A DNA stretch of 5,728 bases from Bacteroidales bacterium (GTDB taxonomy: Bacteria; Bacteroidota; Bacteroidia; Bacteroidales; UBA12077). The stretch covers positions 1 to 5,728 of the forward strand of contig JAUVUS010000186.1 in the NCBI GenBank assembly GCA_030600865.1, written 5' to 3'. Under the pieces are notes generated by a model. It was not told the DNA's origin and did not search any database. It saw nothing but the letters and a program-made list of their open reading frames with translations. Shown here piece by piece: positions 1-5,728 of this stretch. Both the position numbers and the translations under genes were made by a program. The first letter of the stretch is position 1. Each line of letters starts with the position of its first letter.

Positions 1-25
1 TGGCGGCTTAGTTCCACCGTTATGT
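1..25 (+). other. Putative right half of an integron attC recombination site
   Basis: The first bases read GGCGGCTTAG, TTCCACC, then GTTATGT at 19-25. This has the layout of the 3' end of many attC sites: a GGCTTA-type L' box, a spacer of about 7 bases, and a GTTRRRY-like R' core site where the integrase cuts between G and TT. The core differs from the strict consensus at one position (T where a purine is expected), a variant also seen in GTTATGC-type cores. The left half (R'' and L'') would lie before base 1, so the folded hairpin cannot be checked. The next gene starts 26 bases later, typical of a cassette. This is inference from partial sequence. Confidence 0.5.
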
Positions 26-50
26 GTTAAAATTATGAGTAAAAGCTAAA

Positions 51-638
51 ATGAAATACGCACTGATACATGGCAAAAAAACTGAGGCTACCAAAGGAGC
101 AAAAGGATTCTGCCAAGCATGCGGTTCAGAATTAATTGCAAAATGTGGGGAGTATAGAATAGATCATTGGGCGCATAAAAGTAAACGAAACTGCGACCAA
201 TGGTGGGAAAATGAAACTCCATGGCATCGCTCATGGAAAAATAATTTTCCCATTGAATGGCAAGAGGTCCTCTTACCTGATGAACAAACGGGTGAAAAAC
301 ACATCGCCGATGTTCGCACCACTGATTGTCTTGTTATTGAGTTTCAGCACTCACGTATTGATCCCCAGGAGCGTAATAAAAGAGAGGAGTTCTATCAAGC
401 CATGGTTTGGGTCGTTGACGGTACACGACTAAAAAGAGACTATCCTCGCTTTCGAAAAGCGAAAAACAATTTTTATGATTCAGATCAGCAAGGAATCTTT
501 TTCGTTGATTATCCAGAGGCTTTTTTAAATCCGAGTTTACTAAAAACATGGGATGCAACACTTACAATCTTGAGTTTTATTATTTTTTGTTTTTTTAAGA
601 TATGCTCTTTTATCATTTTTCGAATATTTTTAGTTTGA
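51..638 (+). CDS. CoiA-like predicted nuclease (zinc ribbon plus PD-(D/E)XK), atypical C-terminus
   Basis: The 195-residue protein resembles the competence CoiA-like family. An N-terminal putative zinc-binding segment has C21-x2-C24 and H39-x2-H42 (HWAH). The nuclease core follows: E55 in ETPWHRSWK, D87 in HIADV, and E97-x-Q99 in IEFQHS, a PD-(D/E)XK-like arrangement. PQERNKREEFYQAMVWVVDG (residues 105-124) is also typical of the family. In competent Firmicutes CoiA acts in transformation, but family members occur widely in non-competent bacteria, so the role here is unknown; DNA processing or defence is possible. In-frame TGA at 36-38 limits the start, so ATG 51 is the natural choice; no clear ribosome binding site is seen. 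After about residue 165 the family-like sequence gives way to a hydrophobic run (ILSFIIFCFFKICSFIIF) encoded by T-rich DNA, which looks like a replaced or truncated tail. A sampled line (181-240) is 45% GC, against 33% in a sampled rnr line (2401-2460). This suggests transfer, consistent with the attC-like edge. Confidence 0.8.
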   Translation: MKYALIHGKKTEATKGAKGFCQACGSELIAKCGEYRIDHWAHKSKRNCDQWWENETPWHRSWKNNFPIEWQEVLLPDEQTGEKHIADVRTTDCLVIEFQHSRIDPQERNKREEFYQAMVWVVDGTRLKRDYPRFRKAKNNFYDSDQQGIFFVDYPEAFLNPSLLKTWDATLTILSFIIFCFFKICSFIIFRIFLV

Positions 639-668
639 GTTCTAAAAATACAACATAAAAAGTTAAGT

Positions 669-690
669 GCAAATTTTTTTGCCCATTTTT
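669..690. terminator. Weak hairpin between convergent genes, possible terminator
   Basis: GCAAA (669-673) pairs with TTTGC (678-682) around a TTTT loop. A T-rich stretch follows on the plus strand (685-690). The stem is only 5 bp. It sits in the 73-base gap between the ends of the CoiA-like gene and rnr, where a shared terminator would be expected. No better candidate is visible there. Confidence 0.3.
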
Positions 691-711
691 TCTAAAGGTT
701 AATTTTATGCT

Positions 712-2880
712 TTATGCAAGGGTATAATCAAGCTGCTTTTTTTCTAAATCAGCTTTTACAATTTTAATTTTCACAGGATCTCCAAGTTGATAGGTTTTTT
801 TATTCCTCCTGCCAATAATTGAATAATTATCCTCATCGAAAAAATAGTAGTCATCGTCTAGCTCACGAATATGAACAAGACCTTCACATTTACTTTCATT
901 CAGTTCTACATAAAAGCCCCACTCTGTTACGCCCGAAATAATTCCATCAAAATCTTCACCAATATGCTCTTTCATGAATTCAACTTGCTTATATTTTATT
1001 GATGCACGTTCAGCTTCGGCTGCCCTTTTTTCCATTTCGGAAGAGTGCTTACACATATCTTCATATTTGTCCTTATTCTTACTTTTTTCACCCTTAATAT
1101 AATCGGTTAATATACGATGAACCATCATATCAGGATAACGTCGTATTGGTGAAGTAAAGTGAGTATAATATGGAAATGACAAACCATAATGTCCAACATT
1201 TTTTGTAGAATATATTGCCTTTGCCATTGAGCGAACTGCCAATGTTTCAATTACATTCTGTTCCTTTTTGCCTTGAACTTCGTCTAATAAATCATTTATT
1301 GAAGTAGTAATGTTTTTATGCCCGGAAGTATTTATAGAATATCCGAATCTCTGTATAAATTTCGAGAATCTTTCCAGTTTCTCAGGATCCGGTTTATCAT
1401 GAATTCTATATACAAAAGTTTTTGCTTTCTGTCCTTTTTTTACCTGACCAATGAATTCAGCAACACGTTTATTCGCCAGAAGCATGAATTCCTCAATCAA
1501 TTGATTTGATTCTTTATGTTCTTTAAAAAATACTCCTAAAGGTTTGCCTTTTTCATCAATATCGAATTTTACTTCTACGCGCTCAAAAGAAATAGCCCCG
1601 TTTTTAAATCTTCGCACCCTAATTTTTTTTGCCAAATCGTTTAGCAATAGTAATTCACTCTTAAATTCTCCTACACCACCTTCAATTATAGCCTGTGCTT
1701 CTTCATAATCAAATCTTTTATTAGAATTGATTACTGTTCGTCCAATCCATTGATCCAGAATATCGGCATTTTCATCTAATTCAAAAACAATACTATAACA
1801 AAGTTTTTCTTCATTAGGTCGTAAGCTACAAACCATATTCGAAAGCTTCTCAGGGATCATTGGAACAACTCTATCGACCAAATAAACAGAGGTTGCTCGC
1901 CCAAAAGCTTCATTTTCAACTATTGAATCCGGAGTAACATAATGTGTTACATCAGCAATATGAACACCGATTTGCCAATTTCCATTTCCCAGTTTTTGAA
2001 TTGATAAAGCATCATCAAAATCTTTAGCATCGGCCGGATCTATAGTGAATGTTGTGATATCACGAAAATCCCTACGAGCCTTATAATCTTTTTCTGTAAT
2101 TACTTCCGAAACTTTATTAGCTGCTTGTTCTACTTTTTTATCGAATTCGTAAGGTAAATCAAATTCAGCTAAAATAGCGTGCATTTCGGTTTCGTTTTCT
2201 CCAGGCTTACCTAAGACATTTACAACTTCTCCAAAAGGATTTTTATATTTTTCGGGCCATTCGGTAATTCGTACTACAACCTTATCACCATTCTGTGCAC
2301 CTTTTAGTTTAGGTAAGGGAATAAAAACATCATAAGGCATTTGTTTGCTGTTTGCTGTCATAAAAGCAAAGTTTTTTGAAACTTCCACAACACCAACAAA
2401 ATTTTCTTTTGATTTTTTTATAATCTCAACAACTTCACCTTCCGGCTGTTTTCCACGCATTTTAGCATATAAATAAACTTTAACAATATCGCCATTTAAT
2501 GCGTGATTTAAATTCGTTTGCGTTACAAAAACATCCTCGTCTGATTCTTCGGAAACAACATATCCCGCACCTCTCATTGTAAGATCAACTTTTCCTGTTA
2601 TATATCCGCCCTGAGTTGTAATTTTAAACTTACCACGGGATATTTCTACCAATATACCGGAATCCCTTAATTCGTATAAAATAGCCGTTATTAAACCTTT
2701 TGTTGAATCATCTTTTATTTCAAAACGCTTTGCTATTTGTTTATAATTAAATAGTTTGGTTGGATTATTTGTAAACAATCCAATTATCTTATTTGTAAGC
2801 ATTTGTTTATTCATTCCAAAGCTCTTCTTGCTTTTCTTCTTGTTTTTCTTTTTTCCTTTTTTCTTAATTTCTTTATTCAT
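712..2880 (-). CDS. rnr: Ribonuclease R (RNB-family 3'-5' exoribonuclease)
   Basis: This cytoplasmic, processive 3'-to-5' exoribonuclease degrades structured RNA and helps in rRNA and tmRNA quality control. The 722-residue protein has the full RNase R order: a lysine-rich start (2-19), a winged-helix-like region (about 25-90), two cold-shock OB domains (about 92-155 and 160-225), the RNB catalytic domain (about 270-595) and a C-terminal S1 domain (about 640-721). The metal-binding acidic cluster in TIDPADAKDFDDA supplies D281, D287, D289 and D290, equivalent to the catalytic aspartates of E. coli RNase R. HFTSPIRRYPD (574-584) is the other RNB signature. The basic tail that follows S1 in E. 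coli RNase R is absent: the chain ends at LDYTLA right after S1, and the lysines are at the N-terminus. ATG 2880 is chosen because the K-rich leader is common in Bacteroidota homologues; M23 is a weaker alternative. It lies 49 bases after the dehydrogenase gene on the same strand. Confidence 0.97.
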   Translation of the reverse strand: MNKEIKKKGKKKNKKKSKKSFGMNKQMLTNKIIGLFTNNPTKLFNYKQIAKRFEIKDDSTKGLITAILYELRDSGILVEISRGKFKITTQGGYITGKVDLTMRGAGYVVSEESDEDVFVTQTNLNHALNGDIVKVYLYAKMRGKQPEGEVVEIIKKSKENFVGVVEVSKNFAFMTANSKQMPYDVFIPLPKLKGAQNGDKVVVRITEWPEKYKNPFGEVVNVLGKPGENETEMHAILAEFDLPYEFDKKVEQAANKVSEVITEKDYKARRDFRDITTFTIDPADAKDFDDALSIQKLGNGNWQIGVHIADVTHYVTPDSIVENEAFGRATSVYLVDRVVPMIPEKLSNMVCSLRPNEEKLCYSIVFELDENADILDQWIGRTVINSNKRFDYEEAQAIIEGGVGEFKSELLLLNDLAKKIRVRRFKNGAISFERVEVKFDIDEKGKPLGVFFKEHKESNQLIEEFMLLANKRVAEFIGQVKKGQKAKTFVYRIHDKPDPEKLERFSKFIQRFGYSINTSGHKNITTSINDLLDEVQGKKEQNVIETLAVRSMAKAIYSTKNVGHYGLSFPYYTHFTSPIRRYPDMMVHRILTDYIKGEKSKNKDKYEDMCKHSSEMEKRAAEAERASIKYKQVEFMKEHIGEDFDGIISGVTEWGFYVELNESKCEGLVHIRELDDDYYFFDEDNYSIIGRRNKKTYQLGDPVKIKIVKADLEKKQLDYTLA

Positions 2881-2899
2881 ATTATTTTAATGTTTTTTA

Positions 2900-2907
2900 C
2901 AAAAATA
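2900..2907 (-). promoter_or_regulatory. Possible -7 box upstream of rnr
   Basis: On the minus strand this reads TATTTTTG, a full match to the Bacteroidota TAnnTTTG -7 box, 19 bases before the rnr ATG. No TTG lies at the expected -33 distance, and the surroundings are very AT-rich, so a chance match is quite possible. If real, it would give rnr its own internal promoter in addition to readthrough from the upstream genes. Confidence 0.25.
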
Positions 2908-2929
2908 ACTAATCATTATTAATTGATAA

Positions 2930-3946
2930 TTAGCTTATTGTTACTTCTTTTTTAAATTTTTCGGCAATTTCACGGATACTTGTTTCAATAGGTAAAACTT
3001 TTTTACCTATTGCCTTTTTCACTTTCTCATTAGAATATTTCGATACCGATAAACTTGCCCTTATAATATCTTTAGTGATTTCTCTTTTTTTAATTCTTAG
3101 CATACCTGCAACTTTATCTAAAAATACAGCAACTTTCAAAAGATTTTTTGTTGCTTTCCGTTTTGGTTTTTCGACTTGCATTACTTCGGCAACTTTATCA
3201 AATAAATCCTTGTAATTCATGTTTTCAGCATTCAGAATAAATCGTTCATTACTGATATCGCTTTCCATTAACCGTACCATAACATCAACCACATCTCTTA
3301 CATCAACAAAACCAGTTGCTCCGGTTGTAAAATATTTCATTCCGTTAGCTGCCTTAGTAAATAATAAACCACTTCCGGAGCTCCAGAATCCAGGACCTAA
3401 AATAACTGATGGATTTACAATAACTGCACTTAATCCTTCCTGAATACCACGCCAAACTTCCATTTCAGATCTAAACTTGCTTACAGAATATGCCGAATGA
3501 TATTTAGAAGAGCTCCATTTCGAATTTTCATCGATAAGCTCTCCATTTAAAGATCCACCTAGCGAAGCAATGGAGCTAACATGACAAAGTTTTTCAATAT
3601 TATTACTCAAACAGAGATTAACCACATTTTCGGTTCCATGCACATTGGCATTTATAAACTGGTTTTTGTCTTTACCATCAAAAGAAACTATAGCTGCACA
3701 ATGATACACCTTTTTAATGTCAGAGAATGCTTGTTCCAATGAATACAAATCAAGAATATCACCCTCAACCCAATCAATCTTTTGAATTAATTTTTCAGAA
3801 TCATCCGAATAATACGAAAATATTTTCTTTACCAAGTCTATCTTTTTACTATTGCGAATTAGTGCTCTAACCGATTCGCCTTTTTTTGTCAGCTCATATA
3901 ATAAGTGTGATCCGACGAGGCCTGTACCACCTGTAACTAATATCAT
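2930..3946 (-). CDS. Extended short-chain dehydrogenase / NAD(P)-dependent epimerase-reductase family protein
   Basis: The 338-residue protein has a Rossmann fold with the nucleotide-binding motif TGGTGLVG (residues 5-12). The acidic residue of GDILD (D63) and the HCAAIVSF segment (82-89) are typical of extended SDRs. The catalytic set is S124/S125 in HVSSIASLGG plus Y153-x3-K157 in YSVSK. NPSVILGPG (178-186) and FVDVRDVVDVMVRLME (213-228) are substrate-side signatures shared with dihydroflavonol-4-reductase-like and epimerase proteins. R28 and R31 after the second strand would favour NADP(H), which is inference. There is no signal peptide or membrane segment. The substrate cannot be predicted. 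Its ATG lies one base after the yhbP stop codon, so the two are probably translated as a coupled pair, and rnr follows 49 bases downstream. The C-terminal third is lysine-rich and poorly diagnostic. Confidence 0.9.
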   Translation of the reverse strand: MILVTGGTGLVGSHLLYELTKKGESVRALIRNSKKIDLVKKIFSYYSDDSEKLIQKIDWVEGDILDLYSLEQAFSDIKKVYHCAAIVSFDGKDKNQFINANVHGTENVVNLCLSNNIEKLCHVSSIASLGGSLNGELIDENSKWSSSKYHSAYSVSKFRSEMEVWRGIQEGLSAVIVNPSVILGPGFWSSGSGLLFTKAANGMKYFTTGATGFVDVRDVVDVMVRLMESDISNERFILNAENMNYKDLFDKVAEVMQVEKPKRKATKNLLKVAVFLDKVAGMLRIKKREITKDIIRASLSVSKYSNEKVKKAIGKKVLPIETSIREIAEKFKKEVTIS

Positions 3947-3947
3947 T

Positions 3948-4394
3948 TTATGAAATATTTTCTGATTCTTCTTTTCCCCAAATTAATTTTTTACTAAAAC
4001 CTAAACGGTTATCAGTAAATTTGAGAAAACTTAATTCAACAACCCACAAATTGGTTTTCATTAGCATGGCCACCGGAAATCTTTTCAGGTATCTTGCTTT
4101 TACTTGTTTCAACAAATCGTCGTTTGGTTCATACATTTTACCCTGAAACTGTACTCCCTGTATTTTTCCTATTACATTCGTTTCTAAAACAATTGATCCT
4201 CCAACAATACTTTGGTTTAATGCATCTTGTGCATGCTTTGTTTCATGATCTGAAGTAAATACCAACATATTTTCATCTTCGAAATAAACATAAAAGCAAT
4301 TGGCACAGTAAGGAATATTTTTTCGTGTAGTTGCTAATGTTAATACGTGATGTTTATTTATAAATTTAATTATTCTTTTGTCGATTTCGGTCAT
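3948..4394 (-). CDS. yhbP: YhbP/UPF0306 family protein (FMN-binding split-barrel fold)
   Basis: The 148-residue protein matches E. coli YhbP along its length, close to the family's usual size. Shared landmarks are HHVLTLAT (15-22), CANCFYVYF (30-38), TKHAQ (52-56), IQGVQFQGKM (78-87), KRFPVAM (104-110) and the C-terminal KFTDNRLGFSKKLIWG (125-140); the last is nearly identical to the E. coli FTDNTLGFGKKMIW segment. The family belongs to the pyridoxamine-5'-phosphate-oxidase-like split barrels, which often bind FMN. No reaction has been established for YhbP as far as I know, so the function stays open. It is the first gene of the apparent yhbP-dehydrogenase-rnr transcription unit and is divergent from ribE, whose product makes the flavin this fold may bind. 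That link is suggestive only. Confidence 0.9.
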   Translation of the reverse strand: MTEIDKRIIKFINKHHVLTLATTRKNIPYCANCFYVYFEDENMLVFTSDHETKHAQDALNQSIVGGSIVLETNVIGKIQGVQFQGKMYEPNDDLLKQVKARYLKRFPVAMLMKTNLWVVELSFLKFTDNRLGFSKKLIWGKEESENIS

Positions 4395-4429
4395 ATTTTT
4401 ATAAACAGTTATTCTTCAAATTAGTTTAA

Positions 4430-4437
4430 CAAAGCTA
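4430..4437 (-). promoter_or_regulatory. -7 box of the probable yhbP promoter
   Basis: The minus strand reads TAGCTTTG here, an exact match to the Bacteroidota TAnnTTTG -7 element. It lies 35 bases before the yhbP ATG, which gives a leader of roughly 30 bases. A clean TTG at -33 is missing. The position in a 150-base divergent intergenic region makes it a sensible promoter for the minus-strand cluster. Confidence 0.45.
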
Positions 4438-4485
4438 AGTATAAAATATTTATTCATTATGAGAAAGCCTTAACCCTAAATTAAC

Positions 4486-4516
4486 TTGTCCGGCAGATTA
4501 AATCTTTATAAATTCG
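4486..4516 (+). promoter_or_regulatory. Probable ribE promoter
   Basis: TTG at 4486-4488 is followed after 20 bases by TAAATTCG (4509-4516), which matches the TAnnTTTG -7 box except for one base. Spacing fits the Bacteroidota sigma factor. Transcription would start near 4522, leaving a leader of about 20 bases before ATG 4545, too short for an FMN riboswitch. Confidence 0.45.
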
Positions 4517-4544
4517 CAGAAATTTAACACTTAAAATTACGATT

Positions 4545-5150
4545 ATGTTTTCAGGTATAGTTGAAGAAGCTGCTAAAGTTGTAAAACTTGAAAAAGATAA
4601 AGGCAATTTACATATTACTATGCATTGTTCTTTTGCAGATGAATTAAAAATTGATCAGAGTGTTGCTCATAATGGAGTATGCTTAACTGTTGTTAAAGTT
4701 GACAAAGATAATAAAACTTTTACAGTAACTGCAATTCAGGAAACTTTAGACAAATCGAATCTCGGTTTACTTAAGGTTGAAGACAAGGTGAACCTTGAGC
4801 GTAGCATGAAGATAGACAGCTTGCTGGATGGCCATCTGGTTCAGGGTCATGTTGATCAAACAGCCGTTTGTAAAAATGTTCGTGAAGCTGATGGAAGCTG
4901 GTATTTTACTTTCGAATATGATCCTTCACTGGAAGATTATATTACGGTTGAAAAAGGTTCTATTTCTGTTAATGGGGTGAGCTTAACCGTTGTAAATTCA
5001 AAAGATAAATCTTTTGAAGTAGCAATTATTCCATTTACTTACGATATTACTAATTTCCATCAATTTAAAGCCGGGACGGTTGTAAATATTGAGTTCGATA
5101 TTATTGGGAAATATGTTGCGCGAATTGTGAAACAGCAATTAGCTAAATAA
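4545..5150 (+). CDS. ribE: Riboflavin synthase, alpha chain
   Basis: The enzyme dismutates two molecules of 6,7-dimethyl-8-ribityllumazine into riboflavin and a pyrimidinedione, the last step of riboflavin synthesis in the cytoplasm. At 201 residues it has the normal length and the two tandem lumazine-binding barrels. The first (about 1-97) opens with the hallmark MFSGIVEE and carries SVAHNGVCLTV (39-49). The second (about 98-190) carries GHLVQGHVDQTA (96-107, with H102) and the matching GSISVNGVSLTV (138-149). The internal repeat of the NGVxLTV motif shows the duplicated fold, and the active site forms between subunits of the trimer. No other rib genes are adjacent. It is transcribed away from yhbP and ends at a strong terminator 20 bases after the stop codon, so it is probably monocistronic. 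The ATG is fixed by the conserved MFSGIVEE start. The same gene is called ribC in E. coli. Confidence 0.97.
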   Translation: MFSGIVEEAAKVVKLEKDKGNLHITMHCSFADELKIDQSVAHNGVCLTVVKVDKDNKTFTVTAIQETLDKSNLGLLKVEDKVNLERSMKIDSLLDGHLVQGHVDQTAVCKNVREADGSWYFTFEYDPSLEDYITVEKGSISVNGVSLTVVNSKDKSFEVAIIPFTYDITNFHQFKAGTVVNIEFDIIGKYVARIVKQQLAK

Positions 5151-5169
5151 AATCAATCATAATATATTG

Positions 5170-5200
5170 AAAGCCTCATATATTATGGGGCTTTTCTTAT
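5170..5200 (+). terminator. Rho-independent terminator of ribE
   Basis: AAAGCCTCATA (5170-5180) pairs with TATGGGGCTTT (5184-5194) across a three-base loop. This gives an 11-bp stem with one G-U pair, followed by a T-rich tail (TCTTAT, 5195-5200, after the TTT of the arm). It begins 20 bases after the ribE stop codon. Confidence 0.85.
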
Positions 5201-5265
5201 ATCATCAGGGTTCTAATTTCTTTGTTTTAAATATGCGTTCAATCTAAAACTAAAATAATTACATT

Positions 5266-5320
5266 CCTGTCTACCGACAGGCAGGTTAGGTTCTTAGCGT
5301 CTGCCTGCCGCAGGCAGGGA
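5266..5320. repeat. Pair of inverted GC-rich palindromes (REP/BIME-like)
   Basis: The first unit, CCTGTC-TACC-GACAGG (5266-5281), continues into CAGG. The second unit, CTGCCTG-CCG-CAGGCAG (5301-5317), ends in GGGA. The reverse complement of the first unit aligns with the second (CTGCCTGtCGgtaGACAGG against CTGCCTGcCG-cAGGCAGG), so they are two imperfect copies in opposite orientation about 20 bases apart. Their GC content stands out sharply from the flanking AT-rich DNA. That arrangement is like a bacterial interspersed mosaic element built from REP sequences. Copy number elsewhere in the genome cannot be seen from this window. Confidence 0.65.
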
Positions 5321-5455
5321 TTTACTAACATGCTAATGATAAGATTTCTAATTTTTATGTACTTTATAAAATTAGCCGCTTAGCACCTTTTCAAACTAAA
5401 CTCAAATATTATTCACTCATATCATCAAAAAATTATCTGAGTGATAAAATTTTGA

Positions 5456-5486
5456 TTGCATTTTATTGTACATAAGTCTATCTTTG
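5456..5486 (+). promoter_or_regulatory. ileS: ileS promoter (Bacteroidota consensus)
   Basis: TTG at 5456-5458, a 20-base spacer, and TATCTTTG at 5479-5486 match the Bacteroidota -33/-7 promoter (TTG, about 19-21 bases, TAnnTTTG) without a mismatch. Transcription would start near 5492, leaving a leader of some 36 bases before ATG 5529. Confidence 0.7.
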
Positions 5487-5528
5487 TACGTTTTAAAATA
5501 TTGCAGGCCATAAAAATATATAATATCA

Positions 5529-5728
5529 ATGACTAAGAAATTTCCGGAATATAAGCAGTTAGATTTGTCGCAAGTGAATAAAGATATACTTGAACGTTGG
5601 AATGAGAATGATACATTTCACAAAAGCATAACTACACGTAAAGGCAAACCAACCTTTGTATTTTATGAAGGACCACCATCGGCTAATGGTATGCCGGGAA
5701 TTCATCACGTAATGGCACGTGCTATTAA
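5529..5728 (+). CDS. ileS: Isoleucyl-tRNA synthetase, N-terminal part (cut by window edge)
   Basis: Only the first 66 codons and two bases are present; the full class I synthetase is normally over 1,000 residues in this phylum. It charges tRNA-Ile with isoleucine in the cytoplasm. The N-terminus MTKKFPEYKQLDLSQ (1-15) and the ERWNENDTFHKS stretch (22-33) are typical. The ATP-binding HIGH-motif region reads FYEGPPSANGMPGIHHVM (45-62), in which GIHH (57-60) stands in for HIGH; this variant is usual for Bacteroidota IleRS of the type closer to eukaryotic enzymes. The start at 5529 places this motif at the normal distance from the N-terminus and fits the promoter upstream. No ribosome binding site of the AGGAGG type is seen. 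The gene continues past the right edge with no sign of disruption. Confidence 0.96.
   Translation, partial: MTKKFPEYKQLDLSQVNKDILERWNENDTFHKSITTRKGKPTFVFYEGPPSANGMPGIHHVMARAI

Larger units (their letters stand above)
5151..5528. other. 378-base intergenic region between ribE and ileS
   Basis: No convincing reading frame lies here on either strand. From left to right it holds the ribE terminator, an AT-rich stretch, a GC-rich pair of inverted palindromes (5266-5320), an AT-rich hairpin with arms 5348-5358 and 5366-5375, and the ileS promoter (5456-5486). Nothing recognisable was seen at 5201-5260 or 5376-5455. No T-box-like leader is visible before ileS, as expected outside Gram-positive bacteria. 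Confidence 0.7.

Noticed and set aside
334..561. Minus-strand open frame of 75 codons opposite the CoiA-like gene, considered as an antitoxin or overlapping gene.
   Set aside because: The plus-strand frame carries the recognisable family motifs across the same bases, and the minus frame shows none.
1318..1509. Plus-strand open frame of 63 codons opposite rnr.
   Set aside because: It lies wholly inside the conserved RNase R catalytic region and shows no recognisable protein motif; it is a shadow frame.
2909..2933. Imperfect AT-only palindrome (CTAAT...ATTAG) over the end of the dehydrogenase gene, considered as a terminator.
   Set aside because: The stem has mismatches and almost no G-C pairs, and there is no T tract on the minus strand directly after it; readthrough into rnr is more likely.
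4395..4544. FMN riboswitch upstream of ribE.
   Set aside because: The probable leader is only about 20 bases, and none of the conserved RFN-element segments are visible in the gap.
5348..5375. AT-rich inverted repeat CTAATTTTTAT / ATAAAATTAG, considered as a terminator or operator.
   Set aside because: It has one bulge, few G-C pairs and no adjacent gene end; such hairpins are common in AT-rich DNA.
5199..5427. Nine-base direct repeat ATATCATCA at 5199-5207 and 5419-5427 flanking the palindrome pair, like a target-site duplication of a small mobile element.
   Set aside because: The sequences just inside the repeats do not form terminal inverted repeats, and a nine-base match in AT-rich DNA of this length can arise by chance.

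Overview
The window reads as a piece of a low-GC Bacteroidota chromosome, probably Bacteroidales/Marinilabiliales-like. The signs are AT-rich intergenic DNA, weak or absent Shine-Dalgarno sequences, promoter-like boxes of the Bacteroidota type (TTG, about 20 bases, TAnnTTTG), an RNase R with the domain order and residues usual in that phylum, and an isoleucyl-tRNA synthetase with the GMPGIHH form of the HIGH motif. The genus cannot be fixed from this sequence.

Layout. At 1-25 the left edge carries what looks like the right-hand end of an integron attC site. It is followed by a short gene (51-638, +) for a CoiA-like zinc-ribbon/PD-(D/E)XK nuclease, which has an atypical hydrophobic, AT-rich tail. 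This gene converges on a minus-strand cluster that is transcribed from right to left: a YhbP/UPF0306 flavin-type split-barrel protein (4394-3948), an extended short-chain dehydrogenase/NAD-dependent epimerase (3946-2930) whose start lies one base after the yhbP stop codon, and ribonuclease R (rnr, 2880-712). Divergent from yhbP is riboflavin synthase (ribE, 4545-5150, +), which ends at a clear intrinsic terminator (5170-5200). The 378-base gap that follows holds a GC-rich pair of inverted palindromic repeats (REP/BIME-like, 5266-5320) and a strong promoter match (5456-5486) for ileS. ileS starts at 5529 and runs off the right edge.

How it fits together. Most of the window is housekeeping: RNA decay (rnr), flavin synthesis (ribE), tRNA charging (ileS) and two redox-type accessory proteins in an apparent operon with rnr. 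The two parts that look mobile or accessory are the left edge (putative cassette with a CoiA-like nuclease, visibly richer in GC than its neighbours) and the paired palindromes upstream of ileS. I see no CRISPR array, tRNA, rRNA, transposase or complete multi-gene defence system. The best candidate for something uncommon is the attC-like/CoiA-like edge, and most of its context lies outside the window.
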